Below are positions 45,878 through 55,545 of a stretch of 64,000 nucleotides of DNA, in pieces. Each line of letters starts with the position of its first letter. Position 1 is the stretch's first letter. The stretch is from CALDUY01 sp046350255 (GTDB lineage: Bacteria > Planctomycetota > Planctomycetia > Gemmatales > Gemmataceae). Under the pieces are notes generated by a model. That model did not search any database. It had not been told where the DNA came from and was given only the letters and a program-made list of their open reading frames with translations. Position numbers and translations under genes: made by a program. The stretch is from assembly GCA_046350255.1 (NCBI GenBank), contig JAXMAV010000004.1:310001-374000 (forward strand). The letters run 5' to 3'.

Positions 45878-46057
45878 CGCTCCCCCGACGGCTTTCTTCC
45901 CTGGCCCTTCGTCACACCCCGGAGGCTCATCAGTAGAGGAGGATGGACAGAGAAAACTACTCACCAACACGGTGTGTCTGCCAGATTCTCGAGGCCCACC
46001 CCGCGCCAGGGGCTCTTCCGCGCCGGTTCCACTGGTACGCACCAGGAGGATTCCGCC

Positions 46058-47311
46058 ATGTTTCAGTTCCTGCATCGCCTCTTCCATCGCCAGCCTTCCT
46101 CCCAGACCGCCCCCGACCGTCCTCGTCTGGTCCCGACCCTGGAATCGCTCGAAGCTCGCGTCGTCCCCAGCGCTTACATCAATTCCGCTCGTCGCCTCAT
46201 CGTCCTGGGCACCGAGCAGGCCGACACCATCACCCTGCAGAACGTCACCCTGAGCGGCGTTGCCCACTATCGCGTCACCATTAACGGCACCGTGCAGAAT
46301 TTTCGCGCCTCGGACGTTTCGCCCACCTACCGCCCCTACCTCTGGGGCTACGGCGGCAACGACACCATCACCAACCTGTCCAACCGCCAGGTCTACGTCT
46401 GCGGCGGCGCAGGCAACGATACCCTCCGCGCGTCCTTCACCGGCGACATCCTCAACGGCGATGCGGGCAACGACCGCCTCATCGGCGGCGCGGGCGCAGA
46501 TAGCCTGTTCGGCGGCGACAACAACGACCGCCTCGAGGGCAACGGCGGCAACGACTCCCTGTACGGCGACAATGGCAACGACCGCCTCTACGGCGGCGAC
46601 GGCGATGACAACCTCTACGGCGGCTACGACAACGACGGCCTCTTCGGCGGGGCCGGCAACGATCTGCTCTACGGCCAGTGGGGTGCCGACCGCTTCCTCC
46701 GCCACGATTCCGACGGCATCTGCGACGCCGACTACTCTGTCGATGCCAAGGTGATCTTCACCGTCGGCAACAAGGCCTGGACCGACGCCGAAATCATCCG
46801 CATCGATGACGCCCTCAACTCCCTGATGGCCGCCACCAACAACACCAAGCTCCTCAAGCTGACCACCGGCATCCGCCAGGTCTTCGAGCGCAACTCCAGC
46901 CTGGGTGATGGCGTCCTCGCCGACAACGACAGCGCCGGACGCATCCGCGTCGCCGACCTGACCTTCAACAACACCGTCTACACCGTCAGCGACACCATCA
47001 TCCACGAGATCGGCCACAACTGGGACAACGAGAACGCCCGCTGGGCCACCTGGCAGTCACTCTCCGGCTGGCGCGACCTGCCCGTGACCAGCCCGGTGCC
47101 CACCGACTACACCCGGGCCCGCAACCTGTCCAACGTCGCCCAGCCGTACATCTACCTCAGCACCGCCACGTTCTCCAACGTGTATGGCCGCACCAACCCG
47201 CGCGAGGACTTCGCCACCTGCCTGCAGGCCTACTTCGCCAACGCCGCCCACGGCTCCTGGAACGCCAAGTGGAACTTCATGCTCACCTTCGTCCAGAGCC
47301 TGCGCAGCTAA
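46058..47311 (+). CDS. RTX calcium-binding repeat protein with HEIGH metalloprotease motif
   Basis: The 417-residue protein starts at an ATG after AGGAGGA. Residues 28-37 (LESLEARVVP) match a planctomycete surface-targeting motif. The middle has about ten RTX nonapeptides of GGxGNDxLxG type, which bind Ca2+ and fold after export. Residues 316-320 are HEIGH, a zinc-metallopeptidase motif. No cleavable signal is obvious. It probably acts on the cell surface or outside. A terminator follows. Confidence 0.8.
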   Translation: MFQFLHRLFHRQPSSQTAPDRPRLVPTLESLEARVVPSAYINSARRLIVLGTEQADTITLQNVTLSGVAHYRVTINGTVQNFRASDVSPTYRPYLWGYGGNDTITNLSNRQVYVCGGAGNDTLRASFTGDILNGDAGNDRLIGGAGADSLFGGDNNDRLEGNGGNDSLYGDNGNDRLYGGDGDDNLYGGYDNDGLFGGAGNDLLYGQWGADRFLRHDSDGICDADYSVDAKVIFTVGNKAWTDAEIIRIDDALNSLMAATNNTKLLKLTTGIRQVFERNSSLGDGVLADNDSAGRIRVADLTFNNTVYTVSDTIIHEIGHNWDNENARWATWQSLSGWRDLPVTSPVPTDYTRARNLSNVAQPYIYLSTATFSNVYGRTNPREDFATCLQAYFANAAHGSWNAKWNFMLTFVQSLRS

Positions 47312-47324
47312 CCCCCACCTCTCC

Positions 47325-47354
47325 GAGCCGCCGGCCACCAACCTCCGGCGGCTC
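47325..47354. terminator. Hairpin between convergent genes
   Basis: A 10-bp stem (GAGCCGCCGG) with a 10-base loop lies 13 bases after the RTX gene and before the end of the delta-60 gene on the other strand. Confidence 0.7.
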
Positions 47355-47377
47355 ACTTCGTTCCACCCCTCGCGTCT

Positions 47378-48451
47378 CTACCGCGGCGGCCATGTGTTCG
47401 GAATCAGCGACCCCAGCCGGGCCGACAATTGCGTCGCCAGCGCCCGCAGCTGATCCAGCGCCGCCTCCAGCGGACTGAGCGGCACCGGCGCCACCGGGAT
47501 CACGGGCACACGCCGCTCCTTCAACGTCACCGTGACCACCTGCGTCTGATGCACCCAGTCGCTGATCCGGAAGCGAATCTGCACGTCCCCGTGGAAGTTA
47601 GCCGGCCGCTGGTACGTCAGCACCTGCTGATGCGCGCTCAGCGTCACCCCCGCCGGAATGGCCCCGATCAGCTCATAGTGCAGCGGCAGCTCCTCCGGCG
47701 AATACGCCCAGTCACTCACCACCCGCCGAAACACCTGCGTGTGTCCCAGCACATGGGTCACCTGCCGTGCCTGCCCCCGCAACACCGGCGGACGCACCTC
47801 CCACCCGAAGTACCGCACGAGGGCGAAGTTGTACCCGGTGCGATCGTTGTTCCGCGTGTATCCTGCGACGAGGATCTTCCCATTTGGCTCCAGCGCCAGG
47901 GCGTAGGCGCTGTCAAAGGTACTCAGATCCGTAACCACCTTCCCATCGTTACCAAACGTGTCATCCAGCACCCCGGAGGTCGTGTACCGCACCACGGCAA
48001 AGTTGGCCCCGGTGGCATCGCCATTCCACATAATTCCCGCGACAAGGATCTTCCCATCGGGCTGCAGCGCCAGAGCGTTGCCATAATCATTACCCCCCAG
48101 GTCCGTGATCACCTTCCCTCTGTCACCAAATGTGTCATCCAGCACCCCGGACGTCGTGTACCGCACTACGGCGAAGTTCTCTCTGGTGGCATCGCCGTTG
48201 TACGTGCTTCCTGCGACAAGAATCTTTCCATCGGCCTGCCGGACCATGGCAGAGCCACGATCATCCCCCCCCACATCCGTGATCACCTTCCCCATCTGGC
48301 CAAACGTCGGATCGAGCAACCCTGCCGCCGGCGCGGTACGATCCTCCAGCGTCTCCAGCCGGGGACGCCCTTCGCGTACGCGCTGTCTCGTTGATGCTGA
48401 GGGAAGCAGGAACGGTAGAGATGTTAAACCGTTCTTCCTGAATCCGAACAT
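47378..48451 (-). CDS. Delta-60-repeat surface protein with LExLExR motif
   Basis: The 357-residue protein starts at an ATG with AGGGGG about seven bases upstream. Residues 31-41 (RLETLEDRTAP) are the same LExLExRxxP-type motif as in the convergent RTX gene. Three delta-60 repeats follow (pattern LDxTFGxxGKVxTDxxxxD, each about 55 residues), probably a beta-propeller-like structure. A C-terminal bacterial-Ig-like stretch ends the protein. The protein is presumably exported to the surface. Confidence 0.78.
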   Translation of the reverse strand: MFGFRKNGLTSLPFLLPSASTRQRVREGRPRLETLEDRTAPAAGLLDPTFGQMGKVITDVGGDDRGSAMVRQADGKILVAGSTYNGDATRENFAVVRYTTSGVLDDTFGDRGKVITDLGGNDYGNALALQPDGKILVAGIMWNGDATGANFAVVRYTTSGVLDDTFGNDGKVVTDLSTFDSAYALALEPNGKILVAGYTRNNDRTGYNFALVRYFGWEVRPPVLRGQARQVTHVLGHTQVFRRVVSDWAYSPEELPLHYELIGAIPAGVTLSAHQQVLTYQRPANFHGDVQIRFRISDWVHQTQVVTVTLKERRVPVIPVAPVPLSPLEAALDQLRALATQLSARLGSLIPNTWPPR

Positions 48452-48774
48452 GACACACCCCCTCTCCGATGTCAGAAGCGCGGAGGGTGTCGATGTGCTC
48501 TGTTCACTAGCTGTCGGAATCGACCGGGTGGTGCTTCGTACACTCCACGAATCCCCACCGCGCGGATCGGGCTGCCCGGTCGCTGGGCCCCCCCTGCACA
48601 TGCGGGGCCGCTCCACGACCAGGGCCACCTGACTTACCTCTCGCAACTTCCGCGCCGATGCACCACGCCACTGGATCCATCGCCACAACCCATTCCGCAT
48701 CTTCCCTTTACGGCCACGCTCTCGCCAGGCACGCAACCGCCACTCCTCGCCCCGGTGCGCCCGTCCCGCACAGC
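48452..48774. other. Gene-free region between the delta-60 gene and the kinase-like gene
   Basis: About 320 bases. Some short inverted GC-rich stretches occur near 48590-48610. No RNA or promoter motif was found with confidence. Confidence 0.4.
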
Positions 48775-49010
48775 TCACTCCGGAGGCGGCTGCCGTCGCA
48801 GCCGTTCGCGCGCGCCTTTCAGCGAATCGAACATCGACGACTGCGTCACCTCGTCCACCTGGCGCGTCAGCCGCACCATATCGATCTCGATCGACAGCTG
48901 CGCCACCTGCTCCTTCAGCCGTTTCTCGCGCGCCTGCACCTCGCTGGCCATGTGCTGAAACACCCGCGCTAGCCGGCCCAGCTCGTCGGACCGCCCCGCC
49001 ACGCCGTCCA
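48775..49010 (-). pseudogene. Detached C-terminal HAMP-like coiled coil of the kinase-like gene
   Basis: In the other reading frame, the region encodes DELGRLARVFQHMASEV and EKRLKEQVAQLSIEID, a coiled coil that typically follows the response-regulator module in related planctomycete proteins. The frame of the kinase-like gene runs off into WTAWRGGPTSWAG just upstream. A single missing base at about 49010-49014 (a G in a GG run) would restore it. I read this as a recent frameshift or a sequencing error. Confidence 0.5.
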
Positions 49011-49964
49011 CCGCTCGGCTGCAAACGTCCCCGTCTCGATAGCCGACGCCGACTCCTCCAGCACCGCCACGCCGCGCAGATACTCCAGCTCGCGATCGCG
49101 CAGCTGCTTCTTCTCCAGCGACGCCCCCACCCGCGCCCGCAGCAGCACCGGATCGAACGGCTTGGGAAGGTAATCCTCCGCCCCCATCTCGATGCAGCGC
49201 ACCACGCTCTGCAGCTCGTCCAGCGCCGAGATCATCACCACCGGCACGTCGCGCGTCGCTGGGTTCGCCTTCACCTGCCGCAGCACCTCGTAGCCATCCA
49301 GCCCCGGCATCACGATGTCCAGCAGGATCAGATCGAACGCCTCGCGCCCCAGCAGTTCCAGCGCCTCGTGCCCGTCGCGCGCCGCCACCGACGCCACCCC
49401 CTCGCGCTCCAGCCGCCGACATAACAGATCGCGATTGATCTCGTTGTCATCCACCACCAGCACCTTGCCCGCCGGCAACGGTGCCTGCCGCGCCGGCGCT
49501 CCCACCTCCGCCACCTCGACCGCTGGCGTCGGCGGCCCTCCGAGCGCTGGCTGCGCCAGCACGCGCTCGTCCATCAGCCCGCCCAGCGTGGCAATCGACC
49601 GCTGGATGCGTCCCAGATCGTCCCGCGCCGAGGCCTGCCCGCCCTGCTCCGCCAGCGCCAGTAGCGCCTCCACCTGCCGCAGCAAGCCGGGCAGATACTC
49701 GCGTACCTCTCGCGCCAGCGCGGCTAACTCGCCCCGCCGCAGCGCCCGATCCGCCGCCAGCCCGGCGTTCACCACCCCCAGCAGCTCCTTGCCCGCCACG
49801 TGCAGCGCCTGCAACCCCGGCACCAGCGCGGTGTGCCCCTCCTCCGCGGCCGACTCCAGCAGCATCTCGGTGTAGCCCAGCAGATGGTTGAACGGCGTCC
49901 GCAGCTCGTGCCGTAGCTCCGCCTGTTCCGCCGCCCCCAGCGCGCCGTCGCCTTCCTCGCTCAT
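48969..49964 (-). CDS. HisKA-like plus receiver-domain protein, apparently frameshifted at its C-terminus
   Basis: The 331-residue open part starts at an ATG that overlaps the stop of the receiver gene upstream in ATGA. Residues 15-40 hold the histidine-kinase dimerisation box (RHELRTPFNHLLG, His19), but no HATPase domain follows. From about residue 160 it is a receiver domain with the acceptor Asp near 216 (LDIVMPG) and Lys in PKPF. The last 22 residues (from WTAW) are likely out of frame. The intact gene would run to 48775. Coupling to the receiver gene suggests a phosphorelay. Confidence 0.72.
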   Translation of the reverse strand: MSEEGDGALGAAEQAELRHELRTPFNHLLGYTEMLLESAAEEGHTALVPGLQALHVAGKELLGVVNAGLAADRALRRGELAALAREVREYLPGLLRQVEALLALAEQGGQASARDDLGRIQRSIATLGGLMDERVLAQPALGGPPTPAVEVAEVGAPARQAPLPAGKVLVVDDNEINRDLLCRRLEREGVASVAARDGHEALELLGREAFDLILLDIVMPGLDGYEVLRQVKANPATRDVPVVMISALDELQSVVRCIEMGAEDYLPKPFDPVLLRARVGASLEKKQLRDRELEYLRGVAVLEESASAIETGTFAAERWTAWRGGPTSWAG

Positions 49965-50338
49965 GATGCCGCGCCTCGCGCCAGCAGCGCCTGAATCTTC
50001 CCCAGCAGCCGATCCAGTTCCACCGGCTTGGTGTCGTAGTCGTCGCAGCCCGCTTCCAGCGCTCTCTGCTCGTCTCCTGCCATCGCATGGGCCGTCAGGG
50101 CGATCACCGGAATGCGCGCCGTCTCCGTCGTCGCCCGGATCTTCTGCGTCGCCTCCCACCCATTCAGCACCGGCAGGCTCATGTCCATCAGGATCAGGTC
50201 CGGACGCTCCGCCACGGCCATCTCCACTCCCTGCCCCCCATCCACCGCCACCAGCACCTCGAACCCCTTCCGCGCCAGTCGTCGCGACAGCATGTCCCGG
50301 TTCATCTCGTTGTCCTCGACCAGCAGAATCCTTGGCAT
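49961..50338 (-). CDS. CheY-like response regulator
   Basis: The 125-residue single-domain receiver has the acidic pair EDN at residues 8-10, phospho-acceptor Asp52 (MDMSLP), Thr82 and Lys104. GAGGAGG precedes the ATG. With no output domain it probably relays phosphate to or from the kinase-like protein whose start it overlaps by four bases. A sigma70-like promoter lies upstream. Confidence 0.88.
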   Translation of the reverse strand: MPRILLVEDNEMNRDMLSRRLARKGFEVLVAVDGGQGVEMAVAERPDLILMDMSLPVLNGWEATQKIRATTETARIPVIALTAHAMAGDEQRALEAGCDDYDTKPVELDRLLGKIQALLARGAAS

Positions 50339-50381
50339 GCCAGCCTCCTCGGAGAGGAACACCTCACGGACAGGGACGGAT

Positions 50382-50410
50382 AGTATAATCGTTACAGCCC
50401 ACCCCGTCAT
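50382..50410 (-). promoter_or_regulatory. Sigma70-like promoter of the receiver/kinase-like pair
   Basis: On the minus strand ATGACG and TATACT have a 17-base spacer. The -10 box is close to consensus. It lies about 45 bases upstream of the receiver ATG. Confidence 0.5.
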
Positions 50411-50528
50411 CGGCCGCGCCCCCTGGCGCGATCGCTCGGGGAGCGACTCGCGCGTCGCTGCCGCCTGCTTCCGGTCGATAGCTTCAACGTGCGCGAGCGC
50501 TGATCTTTTCTTCCCACGCGGTCCCATC

Positions 50529-53500
50529 ATGGCAAGCTCCACCCCTCCCGGCCCCCGGGGGAACTGGCGATCGACCCCCGCGCCCGCCGCGCCGGACGCC
50601 TCGCCATCGGCGTCGCTGCCTGCCTGGCGGCAGATGAGCCCCGCCCCGGTGCTGCCCCCGCGTGTCCGCGTTGCTCGCCTCGCCGGCGTCCTCGGCCTGG
50701 TCTTCGGCACCGCCACCCTGCTGGCCTGGCTCCTCCTCTGGCTCGCCCCACCCGGGCCCGCCTGCCTCATCCTCGCCGGCGCCGGCTACGAGGACAACCT
50801 CGCCGTCGACCCCAACCCCCAGGGCCGCGAGGCGCTCACCCGCTTCGCCCGCCTCGCTGGCACCTCCTCGCCTCTCTCCTGGCTCTTTCAGCGCTCCGGT
50901 CGGCTCCGCGTCGCTCACTCCCCCCTCGAGGTCCTGCGCGGCACCGACTGGTGGCGCGGCCTCGACGACGTCCGCGAGCAAACCATCGTTGTCTTCCTCG
51001 CCCTGCATGGCGGCGCAGATGCCCAGGGCGCCTACCTCCTGCCCCAGGATGCCAGCGCGGCCCCCGCTGATCGCCTCCGCCTCGAGGCCGTCCTCGATCG
51101 CCTCGCGGAGCTACCCGCCGACCGCCACAAGCTGCTCATCCTCGACGCCACCGCCCAGGGCCCCTCCTGGTCGCTGGGGCTGCTCCACAACGACTTCGCC
51201 CGCGCACTCGACGCCCTCGAACCGCGCATCGCCGCCATCCCTAACCTGCTCGTCCTCTCCTCCAGCGGCATCAACCAGCGCTCCTGGCCCGCGGCCGATC
51301 TGCGCACCACGCTCTTCGCCCGCTGCCTGCTCCAGGGCCTCGCTGGCGATGCCGATGCCGACCGCAACGGCCGGCTGCAAGGCTGGGAGATCTACCAGTA
51401 CCTGGCCCGCGAGGTGCAGACCGACGCCCGCCGTCTCCACGGCGCTGAGCAGCTCCCGGTCCTGCTCCCTCGCGCCGAGGCCGAGACCCGTGCCCGCGCA
51501 CTCAGCCTGACCTTCCAGCTCGACTCCACCGCCCTTGATGGCGACCCCCTCGGCGATCCACTGGGCGACATCAGCGCCGCCTGGGCCCACTACGACTCCT
51601 TCCGCCCCCGCGCCGCCTCGGCCCGCGCCTGCGTCCCCGGAGACTGGGAGTTGTGGCAGGCCTGGCTCGTTCGCTACCAGACGCTCCGCCTCGCCGGCTC
51701 TCCCGCTGCCCCTCGCATCGCCGACCTGGCCCGCGAGGCTGGCCTTCGCGTCCGCCAGGGACTCGACCTGCAGCTTGCCTCCGGCGCACTCTCCCTGCAG
51801 ATGCCCGCCGTCCAGGGTTACACCCAGCTGACCTTGCCCGACTCCTACCCGCCGATGGAGCAGCTCTGGCAGGCCAACGTCGCTGACCGTCGCACCGTCT
51901 GGGATCAGCTCCGCGCCAACGACAGCGACGGCCTGCTCCGGCGCAACGTGCTGCTCGCCCTCGTCCGCCGCGCCGCCGAGAACCCTGCTCGGCATCTCGA
52001 GCGCGCCGCCGAGCTGGCCCGTCTTCTCGACGATCCCATCCGCGTCGTCCGCCCTGCCGAGGTCCACTTCCTCGTCCTGCTCCAGCGCGACCTCGCCGTC
52101 CGCCCCTTGCCGGATGGTCTGAACCAGGCTGTCCAGCAGGGCCTGCGCGTGCGCCTGCTGGCCGAAGAGGCTGCGCTGGCCGTCCCCCCCGCTGGCTATG
52201 CCTACGCCGAACGCATCCGCCCCTGGATCGTCGAGCCCCTCGCCCGCGCTGACGCCCTCCGTCAGAAGGCCGAGGATCTCCTCTTCGCGAGCGATCCCAC
52301 CCGCTGGACCTCCGCCCGCGAACTCCTCGACCAGGCCGCCACCCTCTACCAGCAGGCCCGCGACACCGGCGTCGGCCTCCGCGAGGCGCTCGCCGCCTGC
52401 GACCGCGGCGCCGCCCAACTCCCCGCCTTCGCCCGCTTCGTCGCAGCCCAGACCGACGACCCCAACGACACCCTCCTCAACCGCACGCTCACCCTCTTCG
52501 CCCAGCTCGACCACCTCGAACAGGCCACGCTCGACGTCCTGGCCCGACACGATGCCGCCGGCGTCGCCGCCATCCGGCAAGAGGCGCAGACTGCGCAGAC
52601 GGGGCTGGACTTCCTCCAAACCCACCTTGACGCCTTCGCCCGGACGTGCGAAACCACCCAGGCCGCGCCGCTGCGCGATGGCGGCATCGCCCTCCGGGTT
52701 CCCTGGCTGGAGGGCGCTCAGCGCGACCGGCTCCTGCTCAAGCTCGCCCGGCTCGCCAACCAGGCCCGATCGGAAAGCGAGGCCCGCGTGGAGGTCACGC
52801 CGGAACAGCTCAACGACGCCGAACGACGCTGCGCCGTCCGCGAAGGCCGCCTCGCCCTCGCTGCCCTCGGTCGCACCTGGTTCGACGCCAACCGGGGCGC
52901 CGGTCTCGCCTTCACCGACGTCGAACCGTTCGTTCGTCGACCCGACCTCGAAGGCCTCTGGTCGAAGGTGCTGCGCTGGGCCGGCGACGAGGTCGGCGCT
53001 CGCTTCCGCGCCTACCCCCCCCAGGCCGAGCAGCTCGTCGCCCAGGCACGCAAGGCCCAGCAGGTCGCCGGGCCGCTCCGCCGGGCCGACCGCCTCCAGC
53101 GCCGCTACGACGCCGGCCAGTGGCAGGCCGCTCCCGTGCAGGCCCCCGTTCTCGCCCGCCGCGCCGACGTCGAGGATCTCCTCGTCTGGCAGGCGCGCCG
53201 TTCCTTCTCCGACCACTGGTACAACGACGACCCCGCCGGCGCGCCTTACTACCGCATCGCCGGCATCGACTTCCTCACCGACGCCCGCCGGCTCGACCCG
53301 TTCGCCCGCCCCGATGCTCCCGGCGCTGCCGACGTCGCTCGCCAGCTCAACGCTCCCGATGGCCTCACCATCACACCCGGCCCCGCGCCGCACATGATCG
53401 CCGGCGACCGCTCGCCTGTGTCCGCTGTCCTCGCCGCTCGCGATCCTGGTGCCGTGCGCGGCTACCCGCTCCTCTGGGCCGTGCCCGGCGACTCACTCGC

Positions 53501-55529
53501 CTTCGCCCAGCCCGATGGTGCCCAGCGCACCGCCGTCTCACTCGGCGACGACCCCACCACCGACCGCGTCCGCGTCGTCCTCGCCAGCCCGCTGCTCGAT
53601 CGCGCCGAACAGGACCCGCCGCTCGAGGCCGTCGCCCGCACCAGCGAGATCACCTGGCAGGGTTACTACCGCGGACAGAAGCCGCGCGCTGTCGCGCCGG
53701 TCTACCTGCACCCCGCCGCCGAGTACACCCGCGACGACGCTCCACCGCCCAACCGCGCTGGTGTCGCCGTCCAGGCCGCGGACTCGCTCTTCGCCCGCTT
53801 CGGCGAGGCCCGCGGCGGGCTGGTCATTGTCGTCGATTGCTCGGGTAGCGTCGGCCCGCCTCCCGCTGCCCCGGGCGCGCCCGCCCTACCTGCCAACGAA
53901 CGGCCCGCTGACGAGGCCCGCGCCCGCTTCCGCCAGACGGTCGAGACGCTCCGTCGCTCGCTCGCCACCGTCCCGCGCGGCACGCGCCTTAGCCTGTGGA
54001 TCTTCGGCCAGGCCATCCCCCCGCGCAACACCGTCACCCGCGCCGAGGACACCATCCAGCGCCTGCGCGAACCGTCCACCTGGAACGCCACCGCCGAGGA
54101 AATCGACAGCCTCGTCGGTTTGGTCAGCGCCCAGGAACCGTGGAACGAATCGCCCATCGCCCGCGCCGTCCTCCGCGCCCGCGAGGACCTCCTGAAGGTC
54201 GATGGCTTCCGCACCCTCCTCCTGCTCAGCGATGGCGACGACAATCGTTTCGCCACCGACCGCGAGGCGAACCCCGACCGCGAGGCCATCCCGGACGTAC
54301 TTCGCCGTCGACTCGCCGACACCGGCATCACCCTGCACGTCGTCGGCTTCGCCGGCAAGGATGGCCAGCCCGAGGCGTCCCTGGTCAACAACTTCGGCTT
54401 CACCACCACCCGCATCCCGCCCGGCGTCGTCGCCACCGTCAGCAAGCCCGACGCCGTCCTCGCCGCCCTCCGCCAGACCATGCCCGCCGGTCTCCGCTAC
54501 GAACTCACCGAGGCCTCCCTCGGCGACGAACGCGGCGAGCGCATCGAGGTCTCCCGCGAGGGCGAGAACGACCGCTGGAACCTGACCACCGGCGGCCGCG
54601 ATGGCTACCGTCTCCGCGTTCCCCTGCTCAACTTCGACCGCCGCATGACCCTCCGGCCCGGCGACTTCGCCCTGCTCCGTCTCGACGATGGCCCCTTCGG
54701 CTGGCGCCGACTCACCTGGTCGCGGCAGGATGCCTTCAGCCTCCGCCCCGCCGTGCAGACCGGCGGCTGGCGCGCCGCTGTCCTGCAGGAGCAGACCCTT
54801 GGCGAACGCGCCATGCAGATGCTCCTCACCCTCGAACAGGAATCGCCCCGCTCCGCTGATCCCGGCCAGGTCTACCCCGGCGCCGTCTGGCTCGAGTTGC
54901 AGCCCACCGCGTCGAAGGAGCGCCCCGCCGTCCGCTGGGGTCAGCTCTTCGGCTTCCCTGCGCCCGCCTACGGCATCGACGCGCCAGGCTGGCCCCTCGG
55001 CAACGACGGCCCGCCGCCCCCCGTGCTTCGCGCCTGGTGGGCCACGCCCTCGGCCCAGTCGTCTCGCCTGCTGCGCCGACCCACCGACTTCACCGTCCTC
55101 GAAGAACTGCTCGGCCCGCAAACCATCGGCGACGAACACTTCACCCTCGATCGCGCCACCGTCGAGGAACACTGGGTGCAGGTGCAACCCGGCCGCCGTG
55201 AGAAACGCTGGTGCGCCGTCATCGGTGCCACCTACTCCATTGGCCAGCCTGTCTGGGTCCAACCCGAGGGAGCCACGCCACCCGCCGGGCAGGAGCATCG
55301 CCACTTCCTGGCCGCCGGCCGCTACGTCGGCCTCTTCTGGTTCACCGACGCCACTTCCGAGCAGGCGGTTCGCACGAAGATCGACACCGACTGGACCGGC
55401 CTCCGTCTCGTCTCCGTCGCCGCGCTGAAACGCCAGGCCCAGGCCCTGCAGCACCAGGCGGCCTTCACCCAACTCGACAGCCCAGCGCCGCTGCCGCCCC
55501 GGCCCCGGCCTGTCTACGTCGCGCCGTGA
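50529..55529 (+). CDS. Giant membrane protein: pseudo-caspase, EF-hand and VWA domains
   Basis: The 1666-residue protein has a transmembrane helix (about residues 50-73), then a caspase-like domain with the His of LHGGAD at residue 160. At the catalytic Cys position stands an Ala (LDATAQ, Ala207), so it is a pseudo-caspase. An EF-hand-like DADADRNGRLQGWE is at about 273-286. A long helical linker leads to a VWA domain (about 1095-1320) with an intact MIDAS (DCSGS, Asp1103). No Shine-Dalgarno is evident at this ATG; ATG at 50635 is the alternative. The next gene is a shorter paralog 16 bases downstream. It is probably envelope-exposed; role unknown. Confidence 0.8.
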   Translation: MASSTPPGPRGNWRSTPAPAAPDASPSASLPAWRQMSPAPVLPPRVRVARLAGVLGLVFGTATLLAWLLLWLAPPGPACLILAGAGYEDNLAVDPNPQGREALTRFARLAGTSSPLSWLFQRSGRLRVAHSPLEVLRGTDWWRGLDDVREQTIVVFLALHGGADAQGAYLLPQDASAAPADRLRLEAVLDRLAELPADRHKLLILDATAQGPSWSLGLLHNDFARALDALEPRIAAIPNLLVLSSSGINQRSWPAADLRTTLFARCLLQGLAGDADADRNGRLQGWEIYQYLAREVQTDARRLHGAEQLPVLLPRAEAETRARALSLTFQLDSTALDGDPLGDPLGDISAAWAHYDSFRPRAASARACVPGDWELWQAWLVRYQTLRLAGSPAAPRIADLAREAGLRVRQGLDLQLASGALSLQMPAVQGYTQLTLPDSYPPMEQLWQANVADRRTVWDQLRANDSDGLLRRNVLLALVRRAAENPARHLERAAELARLLDDPIRVVRPAEVHFLVLLQRDLAVRPLPDGLNQAVQQGLRVRLLAEEAALAVPPAGYAYAERIRPWIVEPLARADALRQKAEDLLFASDPTRWTSARELLDQAATLYQQARDTGVGLREALAACDRGAAQLPAFARFVAAQTDDPNDTLLNRTLTLFAQLDHLEQATLDVLARHDAAGVAAIRQEAQTAQTGLDFLQTHLDAFARTCETTQAAPLRDGGIALRVPWLEGAQRDRLLLKLARLANQARSESEARVEVTPEQLNDAERRCAVREGRLALAALGRTWFDANRGAGLAFTDVEPFVRRPDLEGLWSKVLRWAGDEVGARFRAYPPQAEQLVAQARKAQQVAGPLRRADRLQRRYDAGQWQAAPVQAPVLARRADVEDLLVWQARRSFSDHWYNDDPAGAPYYRIAGIDFLTDARRLDPFARPDAPGAADVARQLNAPDGLTITPGPAPHMIAGDRSPVSAVLAARDPGAVRGYPLLWAVPGDSLAFAQPDGAQRTAVSLGDDPTTDRVRVVLASPLLDRAEQDPPLEAVARTSEITWQGYYRGQKPRAVAPVYLHPAAEYTRDDAPPPNRAGVAVQAADSLFARFGEARGGLVIVVDCSGSVGPPPAAPGAPALPANERPADEARARFRQTVETLRRSLATVPRGTRLSLWIFGQAIPPRNTVTRAEDTIQRLREPSTWNATAEEIDSLVGLVSAQEPWNESPIARAVLRAREDLLKVDGFRTLLLLSDGDDNRFATDREANPDREAIPDVLRRRLADTGITLHVVGFAGKDGQPEASLVNNFGFTTTRIPPGVVATVSKPDAVLAALRQTMPAGLRYELTEASLGDERGERIEVSREGENDRWNLTTGGRDGYRLRVPLLNFDRRMTLRPGDFALLRLDDGPFGWRRLTWSRQDAFSLRPAVQTGGWRAAVLQEQTLGERAMQMLLTLEQESPRSADPGQVYPGAVWLELQPTASKERPAVRWGQLFGFPAPAYGIDAPGWPLGNDGPPPPVLRAWWATPSAQSSRLLRRPTDFTVLEELLGPQTIGDEHFTLDRATVEEHWVQVQPGRREKRWCAVIGATYSIGQPVWVQPEGATPPAGQEHRHFLAAGRYVGLFWFTDATSEQAVRTKIDTDWTGLRLVSVAALKRQAQALQHQAAFTQLDSPAPLPPRPRPVYVAP

Positions 55530-55545
55530 GTCACAGGGAGGGCCG

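Noticed and set aside
47325..47354. CRISPR or tandem repeat array in the intergenic regions
   Set aside because: Only single hairpins are present; no regularly spaced repeats were found in any intergenic region.
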